Below are positions 55,476 to 64,000 of a stretch of DNA of 64,000 bases, in pieces. Source of the DNA: an uncultured Granulosicoccaceae bacterium (GTDB lineage Bacteria > Pseudomonadota > Gammaproteobacteria > Granulosicoccales > Granulosicoccaceae). Below the pieces are notes generated by a model. That model did not search any database. It was not told where the DNA came from and worked only from the letters and a program-made list of their open reading frames with translations. Each line of letters starts with the position of its first letter. The stretch's first letter is position 1. Location of the stretch: positions 1 to 64,000 of the forward strand of contig CAKZVB010000073.1 in NCBI GenBank assembly GCA_937922015.1. Reading direction: 5' to 3'. The position numbers were made by a program, and so were the translations under genes.

Positions 55476-56807
55476 CTATAAATCAGCCGGGGCTGCCAAT
55501 AATTTTTCGTCGTAAGGGTAGTGAGTCATCCATTCGTGACCGCTGTCAGTGATGAGTATCTGGTCCTCGAGTTTCACACCGTTTTGTCCACCGACTGCTC
55601 CTATATAGGCTTCCACACATATCATCATTCCTGGCTCCAGTACGTAGTCAAATGCACCTTCGATGTAGTCCTCGGGATAATAAATGGCGGGAAACTCATC
55701 GCATAAACCGACACCGTGCATCATCACGCCGTAGCGCTGGGCGCGATATTTCTCTGGTAGACGTTGTCCTTTTTCAGCTAGTTCTTTAAAGCTGACACCG
55801 GGCCCGAGTAACTCTGCGTTAGTCATGATGTGGTCATGGGCTACCTGGAACAGATGTTGTTGCTCCGTGGCGGGTGTGCCGTCTCCGCAATACCAGGTTC
55901 GCGACATATCACAGCACATACCGTACGGCCCTATCAGGTCGGTATCAAAAGCCAGAAGATCACCGTTTTGTATTTCTCTGGGGCCGGCCTCCTGCATCCA
56001 CGGGTTGGTGCGCGGGCCTGAGTTAAGAATTCTTGTTTCGATCCATTCGCCGCCACGAGCTATGTTTTCGCCGTGTAAAACTGACCATAGCTCTACCTCA
56101 GCGATGCCGGGGGCAAGTTGCCGGTGCATTTGTTCAATGGCGATTTCGCAGGTGGCCACTGCACAGCGCATGGCGTTGATTTCATCTATGCCTTTGACAA
56201 GACGCGCGTGCTCCATCAGTTGTTGACCGTTCTGTATGGAAAAGTTGCGTTGTTGCAGTGCCTCGAGACCAGAGATCTCAATTTTGTCGATAGCCAGTCG
56301 ACGGCCGCTGCCGCAGTATTGTTGCATTACCTGATCGACGTCTGTGGCGAACTCCGAGGCAAGCCGTGGTTCCTGATCTCCGGCAACAAAGTAGAAAAAG
56401 CCGGCACCATGCCGGTGATCGGTGATCAGATTGAGGTGTGCGCTTAAATGGTCACAGCCGTGAAAGTCCCAAAGAATCAGATCCCCTGCGGCGGAGACAA
56501 AACAGGCTCGCGCCGGATTGTGTGCCACCCACAATTGCATGTTGGTGGAGTCGGTAGCGTAACGAATGTTTAGTGGATCAAACAGCAAGACACCATCGTA
56601 CTGCCGGGCATTTAGTTGATCGACGATGCGTTGTAGTCTGGTCCGGCGCATGCGTTCGAGGTTGGGTGTAGCAATGCCCAGGTCCTGCCACTCTTGAAAC
56701 GCTTTTTTAGTGGGACCGATCTCGGTACGATCGTTGTCGTCCGGGCTTCCATCAGGACGGACTTTGCCGGGATCAATTTTCGGTGAGACGATAGAATAGT
56801 TGCTCAT
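55476..56807 (-). CDS. dddP: DMSP lyase DddP homologue 2 (M24 family)
   Basis: This 443-residue paralogue of the gene at 48810 shares its length and motifs: DNDRTEIGPTKKAFQEW, FDPLNIRYATDSTNMQLW and RGGEWIETRILNSGPRTNPW. The metal ligands Asp288, Asp290, Asp300, His364, Glu399 and Glu414 are all kept. The middle region (residues 100-165) differs most from copy 1 and may alter substrate choice. The FixH-like gene is convergent and uvrD lies downstream on the same strand. As with copy 1, DMSP cleavage is inferred from family resemblance. Confidence 0.88.
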   Translation of the reverse strand: MSNYSIVSPKIDPGKVRPDGSPDDNDRTEIGPTKKAFQEWQDLGIATPNLERMRRTRLQRIVDQLNARQYDGVLLFDPLNIRYATDSTNMQLWVAHNPARACFVSAAGDLILWDFHGCDHLSAHLNLITDHRHGAGFFYFVAGDQEPRLASEFATDVDQVMQQYCGSGRRLAIDKIEISGLEALQQRNFSIQNGQQLMEHARLVKGIDEINAMRCAVATCEIAIEQMHRQLAPGIAEVELWSVLHGENIARGGEWIETRILNSGPRTNPWMQEAGPREIQNGDLLAFDTDLIGPYGMCCDMSRTWYCGDGTPATEQQHLFQVAHDHIMTNAELLGPGVSFKELAEKGQRLPEKYRAQRYGVMMHGVGLCDEFPAIYYPEDYIEGAFDYVLEPGMMICVEAYIGAVGGQNGVKLEDQILITDSGHEWMTHYPYDEKLLAAPADL

Positions 56808-56931
56808 CAGGAGTCCGCGTTGCCTGATTCGAAATTAGCACACTATTATTAAAAACGTTCCGGATTTCGTTGACCCGACTACTCTAATTGCGACCCGCAG
56901 TACTACATGTTGTCCGGGCTTGTTTAGGGTC

Positions 56932-59109
56932 TCACGCGACGTTTAGCACTTCCAGATTGGCATAGGCCATTACCAGCCATTTAGCACCAACGTCCTCAAA
57001 GTTTATATAGACCCGCGCATGGGCTCCCTGACCTTCATAGTCGGTGACAATTCCTTCGCCGAACTTGCCATGCCTGACACGCTGACCGACCGACAGCCCG
57101 GTAACGTTATCTTCACGGACTTCTTTGCGGCGCTGTGCCGGTTGCATCACCGGCCTGGTGGTGTTCAAGCGTGGTCTTATTTCCTGCAGATGCTCTGATG
57201 GAATCTCGGAGATGAATTTTGAGACGGTATTGAAGTGATCGCGACCGTACAGCTTGCGGTGTTCGGCCATGCTTAAGTACAATTTTTGTTCAGCACGGGT
57301 TATTCCGACGTAACAAAGACGCCTTTCTTCTTCAATACCACCTTCTTCAACTGAGCGCTGGCTTGGGAAAAGCCCCTGTTCCATGCCGGTAATAAACACC
57401 AGTGGGAACTCCAGACCTTTGGCAGAGTGCATGGTCATCAGCTGAACACACTCTTCCCACTCATCACCTTGTTTTTCACCAGCTTCGAGCGCGGCGTTAG
57501 ACAGGAACGCATCAAGCGGGGACATGTCCGGCATGTCTTCAGGAATCTCTACCGGCATACCTGCCGCACCGATAAGTTCCTGAAGGTTTTCTATGCGCGC
57601 TTCGCCTTTGTCGGTGCGATCTTTCTTATAGTGAGCCAGCAAGCCGCTGTGTTCGATAATGTGCTCGACCATATCGTTTAATGGCATATCTTTGGTGTCG
57701 GCACGCAATTTAATAATCAGCGTCATGAAGCCACCCACGGCTGTTGCCGCCCGGCCCTTTAAAGCGTTGGCACTGAGAATTTCCGCACTGGCATGCCAGA
57801 GTGACACGCCGGCCTCGCGCGCGACATCGCGAATTTGCGTAATGGTTTTATCGCCGATCCCACGGGTTGGCTGGTTGACTATGCGCTCAAACGAGATGTC
57901 ATCTTCGGGCAGGTTTATCAGTCGCATATAGGCCAGCGCGTCTTTGATTTCCATTCGCTCAAAAAAGCGTAGCCCGCCATACACACGGTAGGGCATACCG
58001 CTGCGGAAGAGTGCTTCTTCCAAAACCCGTGATTGAGCGTTTGAACGGTAAAGAATTGCGGCATCCGAGCGGCTGCCGCCGGCATGGATGTGGTCGTTAA
58101 TGCGTTCAACCACAAAGCGTGCTTCATCGCCTTCGTTGTACGCGCTGTAAAAGGTGATCAGGTCACCGTCGCCGATGTCTGTCCAGAGATTCTTGCCGAG
58201 CCGGCCGCTGTTGTTTTCAATTAACGCGTTGGCAGCATTTAGAATAGTTGCTGTGGAGCGGTAGTTTTGTTCCAGGCGGATTACTTTGGTGCCCGGAAAA
58301 TCGATGTCAAAATTTAGAATATTCTCAACTCTTGCGCCACGCCAGCCATAGATGGACTGGTCGTCGTCACCGACAGCGAACAGGTTGCCCGTATCTCCGG
58401 CAAGCAGGCGCAGCCAGGCATACTGGATGGCATTGGTGTCTTGAAATTCGTCGACCAGCAGGTGCTGAAAGCGGGCCTGATAGTGCTGCAGTATTTCCTC
58501 GTTGTCGCGCAGCGTCTCCAAGGCTCGTAACAAGAGCTCGGCAAAATCAACCGCGCCCGCCAGTTCACAGGCTGTCTGGTAGGCATCGTAAATGCGGATC
58601 ATTTGCTGTTCGGTAGGGTCGCCTTCGTCGCGAATGTATCCGGCTCTCAGCCCTTCGTCTTTTTTTGCGTTGATGTACCACATAGCGGTTCTGGCCGGCC
58701 ACTGTGCTTCATCAAGATCCAGCCCCCGGATTGTGCGCTGTACCATGCGCCGCTGATCTTCAGAATCGAGAATTTGAAAGGCCTGTGGCAGTTTTGCTTC
58801 TTTCCAGTGCATGCGTAAAAATCGATGCGACAGTCCATGAAAAGTACCAACCCACATGGGCCCGACTGAACTGCCCAGCAGTTCTTCGACGCGCGCGCGC
58901 ATCTCCCCGGCGGCCTTGTTGGTAAAGGTGACCGCCAGAATTGCAAAAGGAGATACACCTTCAACCTGGTTTAACCACGCAACACGGTGGGTGAGTACCC
59001 GGGTCTTGCCGCTGCCGGCACCCGCCTGTATCAAAAGCGGACCAGCTTCGGCTGTGACGGCTTTGCGCTGTTCGGGGTTGAGAGAATCGATTATGTGAGA
59101 GACATCCAT
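56932..59109 (-). CDS. uvrD: ATP-dependent DNA helicase UvrD
   Basis: UvrD (helicase II) unwinds DNA in mismatch and nucleotide-excision repair. The 725-residue protein has the SF1A motifs in order: NPEQRKAV (Q motif), AGAGSGKTRVLTHR at 29-42 (Walker A), LLVDEFQDTNAIQYAWL (motif II), GDDDQSIYGWRGA (III), LEQNYRS (IV), TMHSAKGLEFPLVF (V) and YVGITRAEQKLYL (VI). The C-terminal Tudor-like RNA-polymerase-binding domain is present (VGQRVRHGKFGEGIVTDYEG). It is a normal full-length copy. Confidence 0.97.
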   Translation of the reverse strand: MDVSHIIDSLNPEQRKAVTAEAGPLLIQAGAGSGKTRVLTHRVAWLNQVEGVSPFAILAVTFTNKAAGEMRARVEELLGSSVGPMWVGTFHGLSHRFLRMHWKEAKLPQAFQILDSEDQRRMVQRTIRGLDLDEAQWPARTAMWYINAKKDEGLRAGYIRDEGDPTEQQMIRIYDAYQTACELAGAVDFAELLLRALETLRDNEEILQHYQARFQHLLVDEFQDTNAIQYAWLRLLAGDTGNLFAVGDDDQSIYGWRGARVENILNFDIDFPGTKVIRLEQNYRSTATILNAANALIENNSGRLGKNLWTDIGDGDLITFYSAYNEGDEARFVVERINDHIHAGGSRSDAAILYRSNAQSRVLEEALFRSGMPYRVYGGLRFFERMEIKDALAYMRLINLPEDDISFERIVNQPTRGIGDKTITQIRDVAREAGVSLWHASAEILSANALKGRAATAVGGFMTLIIKLRADTKDMPLNDMVEHIIEHSGLLAHYKKDRTDKGEARIENLQELIGAAGMPVEIPEDMPDMSPLDAFLSNAALEAGEKQGDEWEECVQLMTMHSAKGLEFPLVFITGMEQGLFPSQRSVEEGGIEEERRLCYVGITRAEQKLYLSMAEHRKLYGRDHFNTVSKFISEIPSEHLQEIRPRLNTTRPVMQPAQRRKEVREDNVTGLSVGQRVRHGKFGEGIVTDYEGQGAHARVYINFEDVGAKWLVMAYANLEVLNVA

Positions 59110-59188
59110 GACGCTATTTTAACAGATAGGGTTAATGCAAGGGATAAAGAAGCGTCCATTGTGAGCGGATTTCCCCCCGCGCCCCGGG

Positions 59189-60715
59189 CTAGTCTCTAAG
59201 CAAACTGTTCGGTGGAATAGTGGCGTGAAGTCTGGTGGATACGTGAATAATGGCGGCAAGTGAATCTGCCTCGGGATTTACTGTCACCAGCCTCACTTCA
59301 GGCGGGCTTGCATTGACCACTATACCAGCGGTCTTTTCGGGATCGGACAGGGTTTTTACTATTGATCGTTCTAATTTGGCCATCTGCGGTGCCATATCAA
59401 TGATGGCGGCCTCGTGGAGTGAGTCCAGAATTCTCTGGTGCAGTACCGTTGAAAATAAAGACCAAAGATCACTGTCTATGATGCGAGTAAACTGCAGATC
59501 TTCGAATCGAAGCTCGTTTGAGTCCGGGTCAGCTACCGGGCGTGCACTCAGGTAGAGATGTCCGGTGGTTTTCAGAAACGTTTTAAAGCCGGTGGTTACA
59601 AATTCGAGATCAAAAATTAAACGGTTGCCGGACGGGTAGAGATCAAAGGAAAGAATTTGAAAATTTTTGCCGTCGGTGCTTTGCACATCACCCAGTACTT
59701 TTTTTGATACCAACTCTTTTATTTGAGAGTAGGGCAGATTAATTAATAAACTAAACTCGACCGCACCAGGATTGGTAACTTTCGGCAGTAAGTCAGGCAG
59801 CACCAGTGAAGTGGTCAGTGACTGCTGTTGAACAATTTCAGTAGTCGCGAACATTTCAAGAGCAACGCTGACATGATCGCTGTGTGCGACGACGTTTGAG
59901 ACAGCTGCCGATTTTGGTATCAATTCGAGGAAGGCTTGCCCCGGTGCTTGATGTGGCGCTTGATTCTGCCCTGGAATTTTTATCGGAAGGTAGTGAATCT
60001 TCCAGCTTGTGGCGACCTGCTGGCGAAATTTTTTACAGTCGATCAGAGAGGAAAATTTCTGTTCCAGTTTGTTCAGCTTTTTGTTCAGCGCTTTGTCGGC
60101 AGATTTTCGCATATTGATTTTTATTTTACCTGCCAATTGAATCCTCGGGTCACTTAGCCAGCGGTACTCCAATTTGCTTTCAATGGCGGGACACCAGTTG
60201 GATTTTATACCGATCCTGATATCAGCTATAAGCTGAAGCTCACCGGTAATATCCTTATTTTGCAGCCCGAGTAGTTTAGCGCTGCGACCATCGACGCCGA
60301 CTTTGCCGGTTAGTGACAATGGAATTGAAACTCTGACTGAATCATTATTTTTTGTCAGTGTTACTTGCCCGGAACGTTTGACCTGGTATTGCCACACCGT
60401 TGTTGCACAGACATTAGCACCTAAAATCCGTTTACAAGTCTGGCGTTCACCGCTGCCGATTTGTGGTTCATCGCTTGCCTGTTCTGCTGCGTGTTGAATG
60501 GTGCGATACGGGATGTTCGCCACCAGGCCCAGCGTACTGTCGACGGCTTCCAGTGATATGTTGGAAAATTGACTCGGTGGCTTAACGGAAAGCTGGCTCT
60601 GTTGATCGGACAGGTGCATGTAGGTGTACCAGAGCGCAACCAGGATCGTGGTGATCGCCGCGATGGCTGAAATCAAATTTATTTTGTTACTTACTGAAAA
60701 CAATTTCTTTATCAA
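59189..60715 (-). CDS. DUF4403 family membrane-anchored protein
   Basis: This 508-residue protein has one N-terminal hydrophobic anchor (INLISAIAAITTILVALWYTYM) and a long beta-rich periplasmic part. The DUF4403 layout is seen in LSVKPPSQFSNISLEAVDSTLGLVANIPYRTIQHAAE at the start of the mature region and in VEFSLLINLPYSQIKELVSKKVLG and IFDLEFVTTGF further on. The fold resembles tubular lipid-binding (TULIP-like or AsmA-like) proteins. Function is not established. It is divergent from the modular repeat protein, 342 bases away. Confidence 0.85.
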   Translation of the reverse strand: MIKKLFSVSNKINLISAIAAITTILVALWYTYMHLSDQQSQLSVKPPSQFSNISLEAVDSTLGLVANIPYRTIQHAAEQASDEPQIGSGERQTCKRILGANVCATTVWQYQVKRSGQVTLTKNNDSVRVSIPLSLTGKVGVDGRSAKLLGLQNKDITGELQLIADIRIGIKSNWCPAIESKLEYRWLSDPRIQLAGKIKINMRKSADKALNKKLNKLEQKFSSLIDCKKFRQQVATSWKIHYLPIKIPGQNQAPHQAPGQAFLELIPKSAAVSNVVAHSDHVSVALEMFATTEIVQQQSLTTSLVLPDLLPKVTNPGAVEFSLLINLPYSQIKELVSKKVLGDVQSTDGKNFQILSFDLYPSGNRLIFDLEFVTTGFKTFLKTTGHLYLSARPVADPDSNELRFEDLQFTRIIDSDLWSLFSTVLHQRILDSLHEAAIIDMAPQMAKLERSIVKTLSDPEKTAGIVVNASPPEVRLVTVNPEADSLAAIIHVSTRLHATIPPNSLLRD

Positions 60716-61057
60716 TACCAGTGATGTGAAGTCGGTCGGAAAAGTGCTCGCTCAGCTACTACTGTACCTTACAACTCTGCCGTTTTTACGGTTTATGATC
60801 AGTGTGTGGGCATCGGAATTTGCCGCCCACAATTGTTTACTTCAGACAAGCGAACATTTTGCTGCTATACGCATCGAGATCAGTTTTTAGGATCGAGATC
60901 TGCATGTGCGTCAGTGCATCCCTGTTCACTATGAGTGAAAGTCGGCATGCCCGAGGCTCAGGCCGTTAGTTTAATTTTTCTTCCGGATCAGCAAATATTT
61001 GCAGGCAACGCTGAGCTGGTAACAAGTTTTAAATACAACCGAAGCGGAAATAGAAAG
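60716..61057. other. 342-base intergenic region, no gene
   Basis: This region between the divergent DUF4403 and repeat-protein genes contains only shadow ORFs (60624-60890, and an extension of the repeat-protein ORF from 60935). I see no RNA gene. It should hold the promoters of both genes, but I could not pick a convincing one. Confidence 0.5.
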
Positions 61058-62458
61058 ATGAAAAAAAATCTTATCAAGACAGCTATATTAGGGGCGTTTG
61101 TCAGCGCTGCAAACATCGGTTATGCCGTTGAGGATATGACTTCGGCACTCCCGAACGCCAAGCCCGGTGAGTGTTATGCCAAAGTTGTTATTCCGGCAGA
61201 ATATCGAACTGAAAGTTCTACTGTTGTGGTTAAAGAGGCCAGTGAACAGCTGAAGGTTATTCCTGCCAAGTACGAGTGGACAGAAGAGCGTGTAATGGTT
61301 AGCGAAGCTGGCAGTGAATTGCGTGCAATTCCTGCGACTTTTGGAACCGAAACCCAAACCTATGAAGTATCGCCCGCCTCACAGCAATGGGTGATGGGCA
61401 CAGTCAATAGTAATATCGTTGCCAACCCGGCTATGATTTCGGTTGCAAAGGCTGGCGGTGCTGATCTTGACAATGCCACACCGGGACAGTGTTTTGACGA
61501 ACACTATAAACCGGCAACCTATAAAACAGTTAGTGAGCGAGTACAGGTATCAGAAGCTTCTGAGAAAATTGTCCTGGCACCTGCCAAGTATGAGTGGGTT
61601 GAGCAGCGTATAATGGTTTCACCGGCTTCTCGCAAGCTGGTAGAGGTTCCAGCGGTATTTGAATCTGTTTCCGAGCGGGTCAAGGTCGAAGATGCCAAGA
61701 CCGTATGGAAAAAAGGTCGCGGAAGTGTAGAAAAGATTGATCATTCCAGCGGCGATATCATGTGTCTGGTTGAAGTGCCAGCGGTATACAAAACTCTTAA
61801 TAAGAGGGTTCTAAAGACTGCTGCCAGTACCAAAGTGATGGAAGAGCCAGCACGTTACGAAACTATTCGTGTTCGCAAGTTAGTTACCGATTCGACTGAG
61901 ACTCGTGTCGCAATTCCTGCTCAATTCAAAGATATAACCAAGCGGGTTATGGATTCGGAAGGTAGCTACATGTGGCATAATGCAGCAGAAAACGGTACTC
62001 ACTTCGGCAAACGCACTGGCAATCAGATTTGCCTGCAAGCCACACCGGCGAAGATGGCGTCTGTTTCGCGTCGGGTAGTTAAGACTCCTCCTTCTGTTAA
62101 GAAAATGGAAATCCCTGCAAAGTATGAAACTAAAAAGGTACGTCGTCTGGTTGCTGAAGCACAGGAAATCAGAACTCCGGTTGCAGCGCAAACGAAAACT
62201 GTAACCAAGCGTATTAAGGTTTCTGATGCGCGCCTCGAATGGCGCTCTATTCTGTGTGAGACCAACATGACTGACGGCATGATCCAGCGTGTGCAGCGTG
62301 CCCTGCATTCAGCCGGTTTTGCCCCGGGCCCTATTGACGGTGTCCTGGGCCGGGAGACGATGACAGCAGTAGAGCGTTTCCAGAATGCCCGCGGTCTTGC
62401 AACTGGTGGCTTGACCTACGACACACTCGATAAACTCGGTGTTGATGTAAGAGGTTGA
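61058..62458 (+). CDS. Secreted modular-repeat protein with peptidoglycan-binding domain
   Basis: The ATG at 61058 gives a 466-residue protein with a signal peptide (LIKTAILGAFVSAANIGYA). Residues 39-395 are four modules, each starting at a Cys (39, 145, 236, 325) and ending at a Trp (111, 217, 306, 395), 70-72 residues apart. Each module has three sub-repeats built on a P-A-x-[YF] turn followed by RV or RxV and a small-residue strand (IPAKYEWTEERVMVSEAGSE). A fifth Cys (400) precedes a PG_binding_1 domain (IQRVQRALHSAGFAPGPIDGVLGRETMTAVERFQ). I do not recognise the repeat family; an envelope structural role is likely. Confidence 0.85.
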   Translation: MKKNLIKTAILGAFVSAANIGYAVEDMTSALPNAKPGECYAKVVIPAEYRTESSTVVVKEASEQLKVIPAKYEWTEERVMVSEAGSELRAIPATFGTETQTYEVSPASQQWVMGTVNSNIVANPAMISVAKAGGADLDNATPGQCFDEHYKPATYKTVSERVQVSEASEKIVLAPAKYEWVEQRIMVSPASRKLVEVPAVFESVSERVKVEDAKTVWKKGRGSVEKIDHSSGDIMCLVEVPAVYKTLNKRVLKTAASTKVMEEPARYETIRVRKLVTDSTETRVAIPAQFKDITKRVMDSEGSYMWHNAAENGTHFGKRTGNQICLQATPAKMASVSRRVVKTPPSVKKMEIPAKYETKKVRRLVAEAQEIRTPVAAQTKTVTKRIKVSDARLEWRSILCETNMTDGMIQRVQRALHSAGFAPGPIDGVLGRETMTAVERFQNARGLATGGLTYDTLDKLGVDVRG

Positions 62459-62483
62459 TCCGTCCATCGGAAGACTGACTGAG

Positions 62484-62507
62484 GGGCCGCAATCGCGGCC
62501 CTTTTTT
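62484..62507 (+). terminator. Strong intrinsic terminator
   Basis: GGGCCGC-AATC-GCGGCCC is a perfect 7-bp GC-rich stem with a 4-base loop followed directly by TTTTTT. It ends the transcript of the repeat-protein gene, 26 bases after its stop codon. Confidence 0.9.
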
Positions 62508-62640
62508 GTGACTGTTGTCGTATTGCGCCGTTTCGGGTGGTTCCGCCTTACTGGATTTTCGCGGAACGCTGATATGGCACGCGGACTGCTATCTCTGGTG
62601 CTACTTCGTGTTAAGCGAACAATCAAAGAGCGCGGGACTG

Positions 62641-63789
62641 ATGGATATTTTTATGACAAGGGCTTCAATAAGCCAATTGTGCCGATTGTTGCCAGTTGCA
62701 ACTACCGCGATGGTCTTCAGCTTTTTTTGTTCAGCCATTGTCATCGCAGATCCGATGGTCTCTCCCTTTATTGCGCAATCTGAAGAGTCTGTCTACCCGG
62801 ATAATGCATTGACAGACCCCCCCGTGATAGCAGCGGCCAATGATGATCCAATGGACCGGCTGATGCAGTCCATTGTGACAATTAATGCTACGACATCTGA
62901 TATCGCCCGAACCGCTGCAAATTTCGGTATCGAACGTCAGGGTAGCGGTGTTGTTCTTGATGCAAACGGGCTTATTGTTACGGCCGGCTATACGATTGCA
63001 GAAGCGACATCTGTGACGGTGACATTCTCAAACGGTGTCACTGAGCAGGCGAAGATTGTGGCATTTGATGAAGCAACCGGTCTGGGCCTTGTCAGAACGC
63101 CGGTTGGTATTACCACCACACCGATCAAACTTGGCAAATCAGCGGGTTTGAAATCAGCTCAAAAGCTGATGATTATCCCCGCAACCGGTGAAGCAGATGC
63201 CAAAGGTGTCAAGGTTGGTAAAATTAAAAAATTCACCGGAGGGTGGGAATATATTATCAATGATGCTATTCACACTTATCCTCCCAGTACTTCATTTACC
63301 GGCGCGGCACTGGTATCAGACAACGCAGAATTAGTCGGTATTGGTGCTCTGGTTACCATAGATATTGACATCGATCCGAAAATCAGAATACCGGGTAATA
63401 TATTTGTTCCTGTTGATTCGCTTACCGGTGTGCTGGGTGAGTTAATTGTTAGTGGTCGATCAAACGCCTCAATGAAACCCTGGTTGGGCGTAGATACCAA
63501 ACAAACTAAACAGGGCATTGTTGTTAGATCGGTGGTAGAGGACGGGCCTGCTCAAAAGTCGGGTCTAAAGGCAGGTGACGTTATTGTTGCAGTTGACCAG
63601 GCCAAAGTCTCCAGCCAGACACAGATGTATGAAAAAATCTGGTCTATTTACAAACCGGGAGATCAGGTGCATCTGTTGGTTGTCCGTAACGATCAATTCG
63701 CTAACGTGTCAGTGACCTCAATGGATTATTATGACTGGTTACGAATGGAGCAGGGTTCTGATACTGTTATTACAGAAATGGTTGAATAA
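62641..63789 (+). CDS. HtrA/DegP-like PDZ protein lacking the catalytic triad
   Basis: From ATG 62641 the 382-residue protein has a signal peptide (LLPVATTAMVFSFFCSAIVIA), a chymotrypsin-like domain at about 75-265 and a PDZ domain at 278-355 (WLGVDTKQTKQGIVVRSVVEDGPAQKSGLKAGDVIVAVD). In place of the HtrA His motif TNAHV it has TAGYTI, in place of the Asp motif DLALL it has GLGLVRT, and in place of GNSGGPL it has SFTGAALV. All three catalytic positions are lost while the fold and PDZ domain remain, so it is likely a non-proteolytic chaperone or scaffold. The track start at 62515 overlaps the promoter region. Confidence 0.85.
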   Translation: MDIFMTRASISQLCRLLPVATTAMVFSFFCSAIVIADPMVSPFIAQSEESVYPDNALTDPPVIAAANDDPMDRLMQSIVTINATTSDIARTAANFGIERQGSGVVLDANGLIVTAGYTIAEATSVTVTFSNGVTEQAKIVAFDEATGLGLVRTPVGITTTPIKLGKSAGLKSAQKLMIIPATGEADAKGVKVGKIKKFTGGWEYIINDAIHTYPPSTSFTGAALVSDNAELVGIGALVTIDIDIDPKIRIPGNIFVPVDSLTGVLGELIVSGRSNASMKPWLGVDTKQTKQGIVVRSVVEDGPAQKSGLKAGDVIVAVDQAKVSSQTQMYEKIWSIYKPGDQVHLLVVRNDQFANVSVTSMDYYDWLRMEQGSDTVITEMVE

Positions 63790-63833
63790 TGGAATTCAAA
63801 CATCTGTTGATCGCAAGTAAGAAGTAAGGCGAT

Positions 63834-64000
63834 ATGTATTTTATTAGTGTTTTGATCGCGGTGCTTCTGATCGGCTCAGCTGTTGCCATTGTGCATCTTG
63901 TAGAGTCTACGCTGGCCGACCGGCGTCTGCGTCGTGGTTGGCAGGCAACAGCAGCCTTTTTAGTAATTGCAGCTTTTATAGAATTATACCTGTGTATTGT
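63834..64000 (+). CDS. Membrane protein, N-terminal part only (cut by the right edge)
   Basis: ATG 63834, preceded by AAGGCG, opens a frame that runs to the end of the window without a stop (MYFISVLIAVLLIGSAVAIVHLVESTLADRRLRRGWQA). It has two hydrophobic segments within the first 55 residues. It lies 44 bases after the HtrA-like gene and is probably its operon partner. The ORF track does not list it because it is incomplete. Confidence 0.75.
   Translation, partial: MYFISVLIAVLLIGSAVAIVHLVESTLADRRLRRGWQATAAFLVIAAFIELYLCI

Noticed and set aside
61170-62250. Repeats that might suggest a CRISPR-like or satellite array
   Set aside because: They are degenerate protein-coding repeats in one frame, not identical DNA repeats with spacers.
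63789-63827. 12-codon ORF overlapping the HtrA-like stop
   Set aside because: Too short and without support; the next real start is 63834.

Overview
The window looks like a chromosomal segment of a free-living, probably marine gammaproteobacterium. This is an inference from gene content: the hslVU / DUF971 / ubiE / ubiJ / ubiB order is a gammaproteobacterial arrangement, and two DddP-type DMSP lyase homologues, a TSUP transporter and many small-molecule catabolic genes point to a heterotroph using organic osmolytes and amines. Base composition looks even, and I see no insertion sequence, integrase, CRISPR array or rRNA. One RNA gene is clear: a selenocysteine tRNA (selC) at 10398-10493.

Layout. 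1-1160: a minus-strand gene running off the left edge, absent from the ORF track because its stop lies outside. 1349-6980: hslV-hslU, a DUF971 gene, then ubiE-ubiJ-ubiB (ubiquinone synthesis). 7057-12402: a coiled-coil protein, diaminopropionate ammonia-lyase next to an M24 peptidase, selC, a HAMP membrane protein and a TPR lipoprotein. 12426-22338: metabolic and regulatory genes (phosphotransferase, phytanoyl-CoA-type dioxygenase, DUF1127 protein, LysR regulator, RraA-like protein, 2-hydroxyacid dehydrogenase, MDR oxidoreductase, NUDIX, TRAM-type RNA methyltransferase, SET-domain protein). 22346-31956: an odd adenylate-kinase-like protein, an SLC13/TrkA-C transporter, a PDZ membrane protein, YceI, and a 1089-residue SAM-cyclase-ATPase-TPR protein. 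32399-36428: an enlarged cystathionine-gamma-synthase-like PLP enzyme, a fatty-acid-hydroxylase-family membrane protein and a cytochrome P450.

36456-44963 is the most coherent accessory block. A GntR/FCD regulator heads a four-gene ABC importer operon of the nitrate/sulfonate/taurine (NMT1) type and is divergent from a fumarylpyruvate-hydrolase-like gene, with a palindrome in the shared promoter region. Next come an ACT-domain protein and a Rieske oxygenase overlapping a glutamine-synthetase-like ligase. Together these suggest uptake and oxidative catabolism of an amine or aromatic compound, possibly through a gamma-glutamylated intermediate.

45039-56807: an orphan protein of phage-accessory appearance, DUF1015, a class V PLP enzyme, DddP homologue 1, an ArgE-type deacetylase, TrhO, DUF4159, TSUP transporter, cold-shock protein, a FixH/YtkA-like secreted protein and DddP homologue 2. 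Both DddP copies keep all six metal ligands.

56932-64000: uvrD, DUF4403, then an envelope group: a secreted protein of four near-identical-length modules (each Cys to Trp, 70-72 residues apart) ending in a peptidoglycan-binding domain, a strong terminator, an HtrA-like PDZ protein that has lost its whole catalytic triad, and a membrane protein cut by the right edge. The best candidates for undescribed biology are this modular-repeat/pseudoprotease pair, the Rieske plus ligase pair with its neighbouring importer, and the enlarged PLP enzyme.
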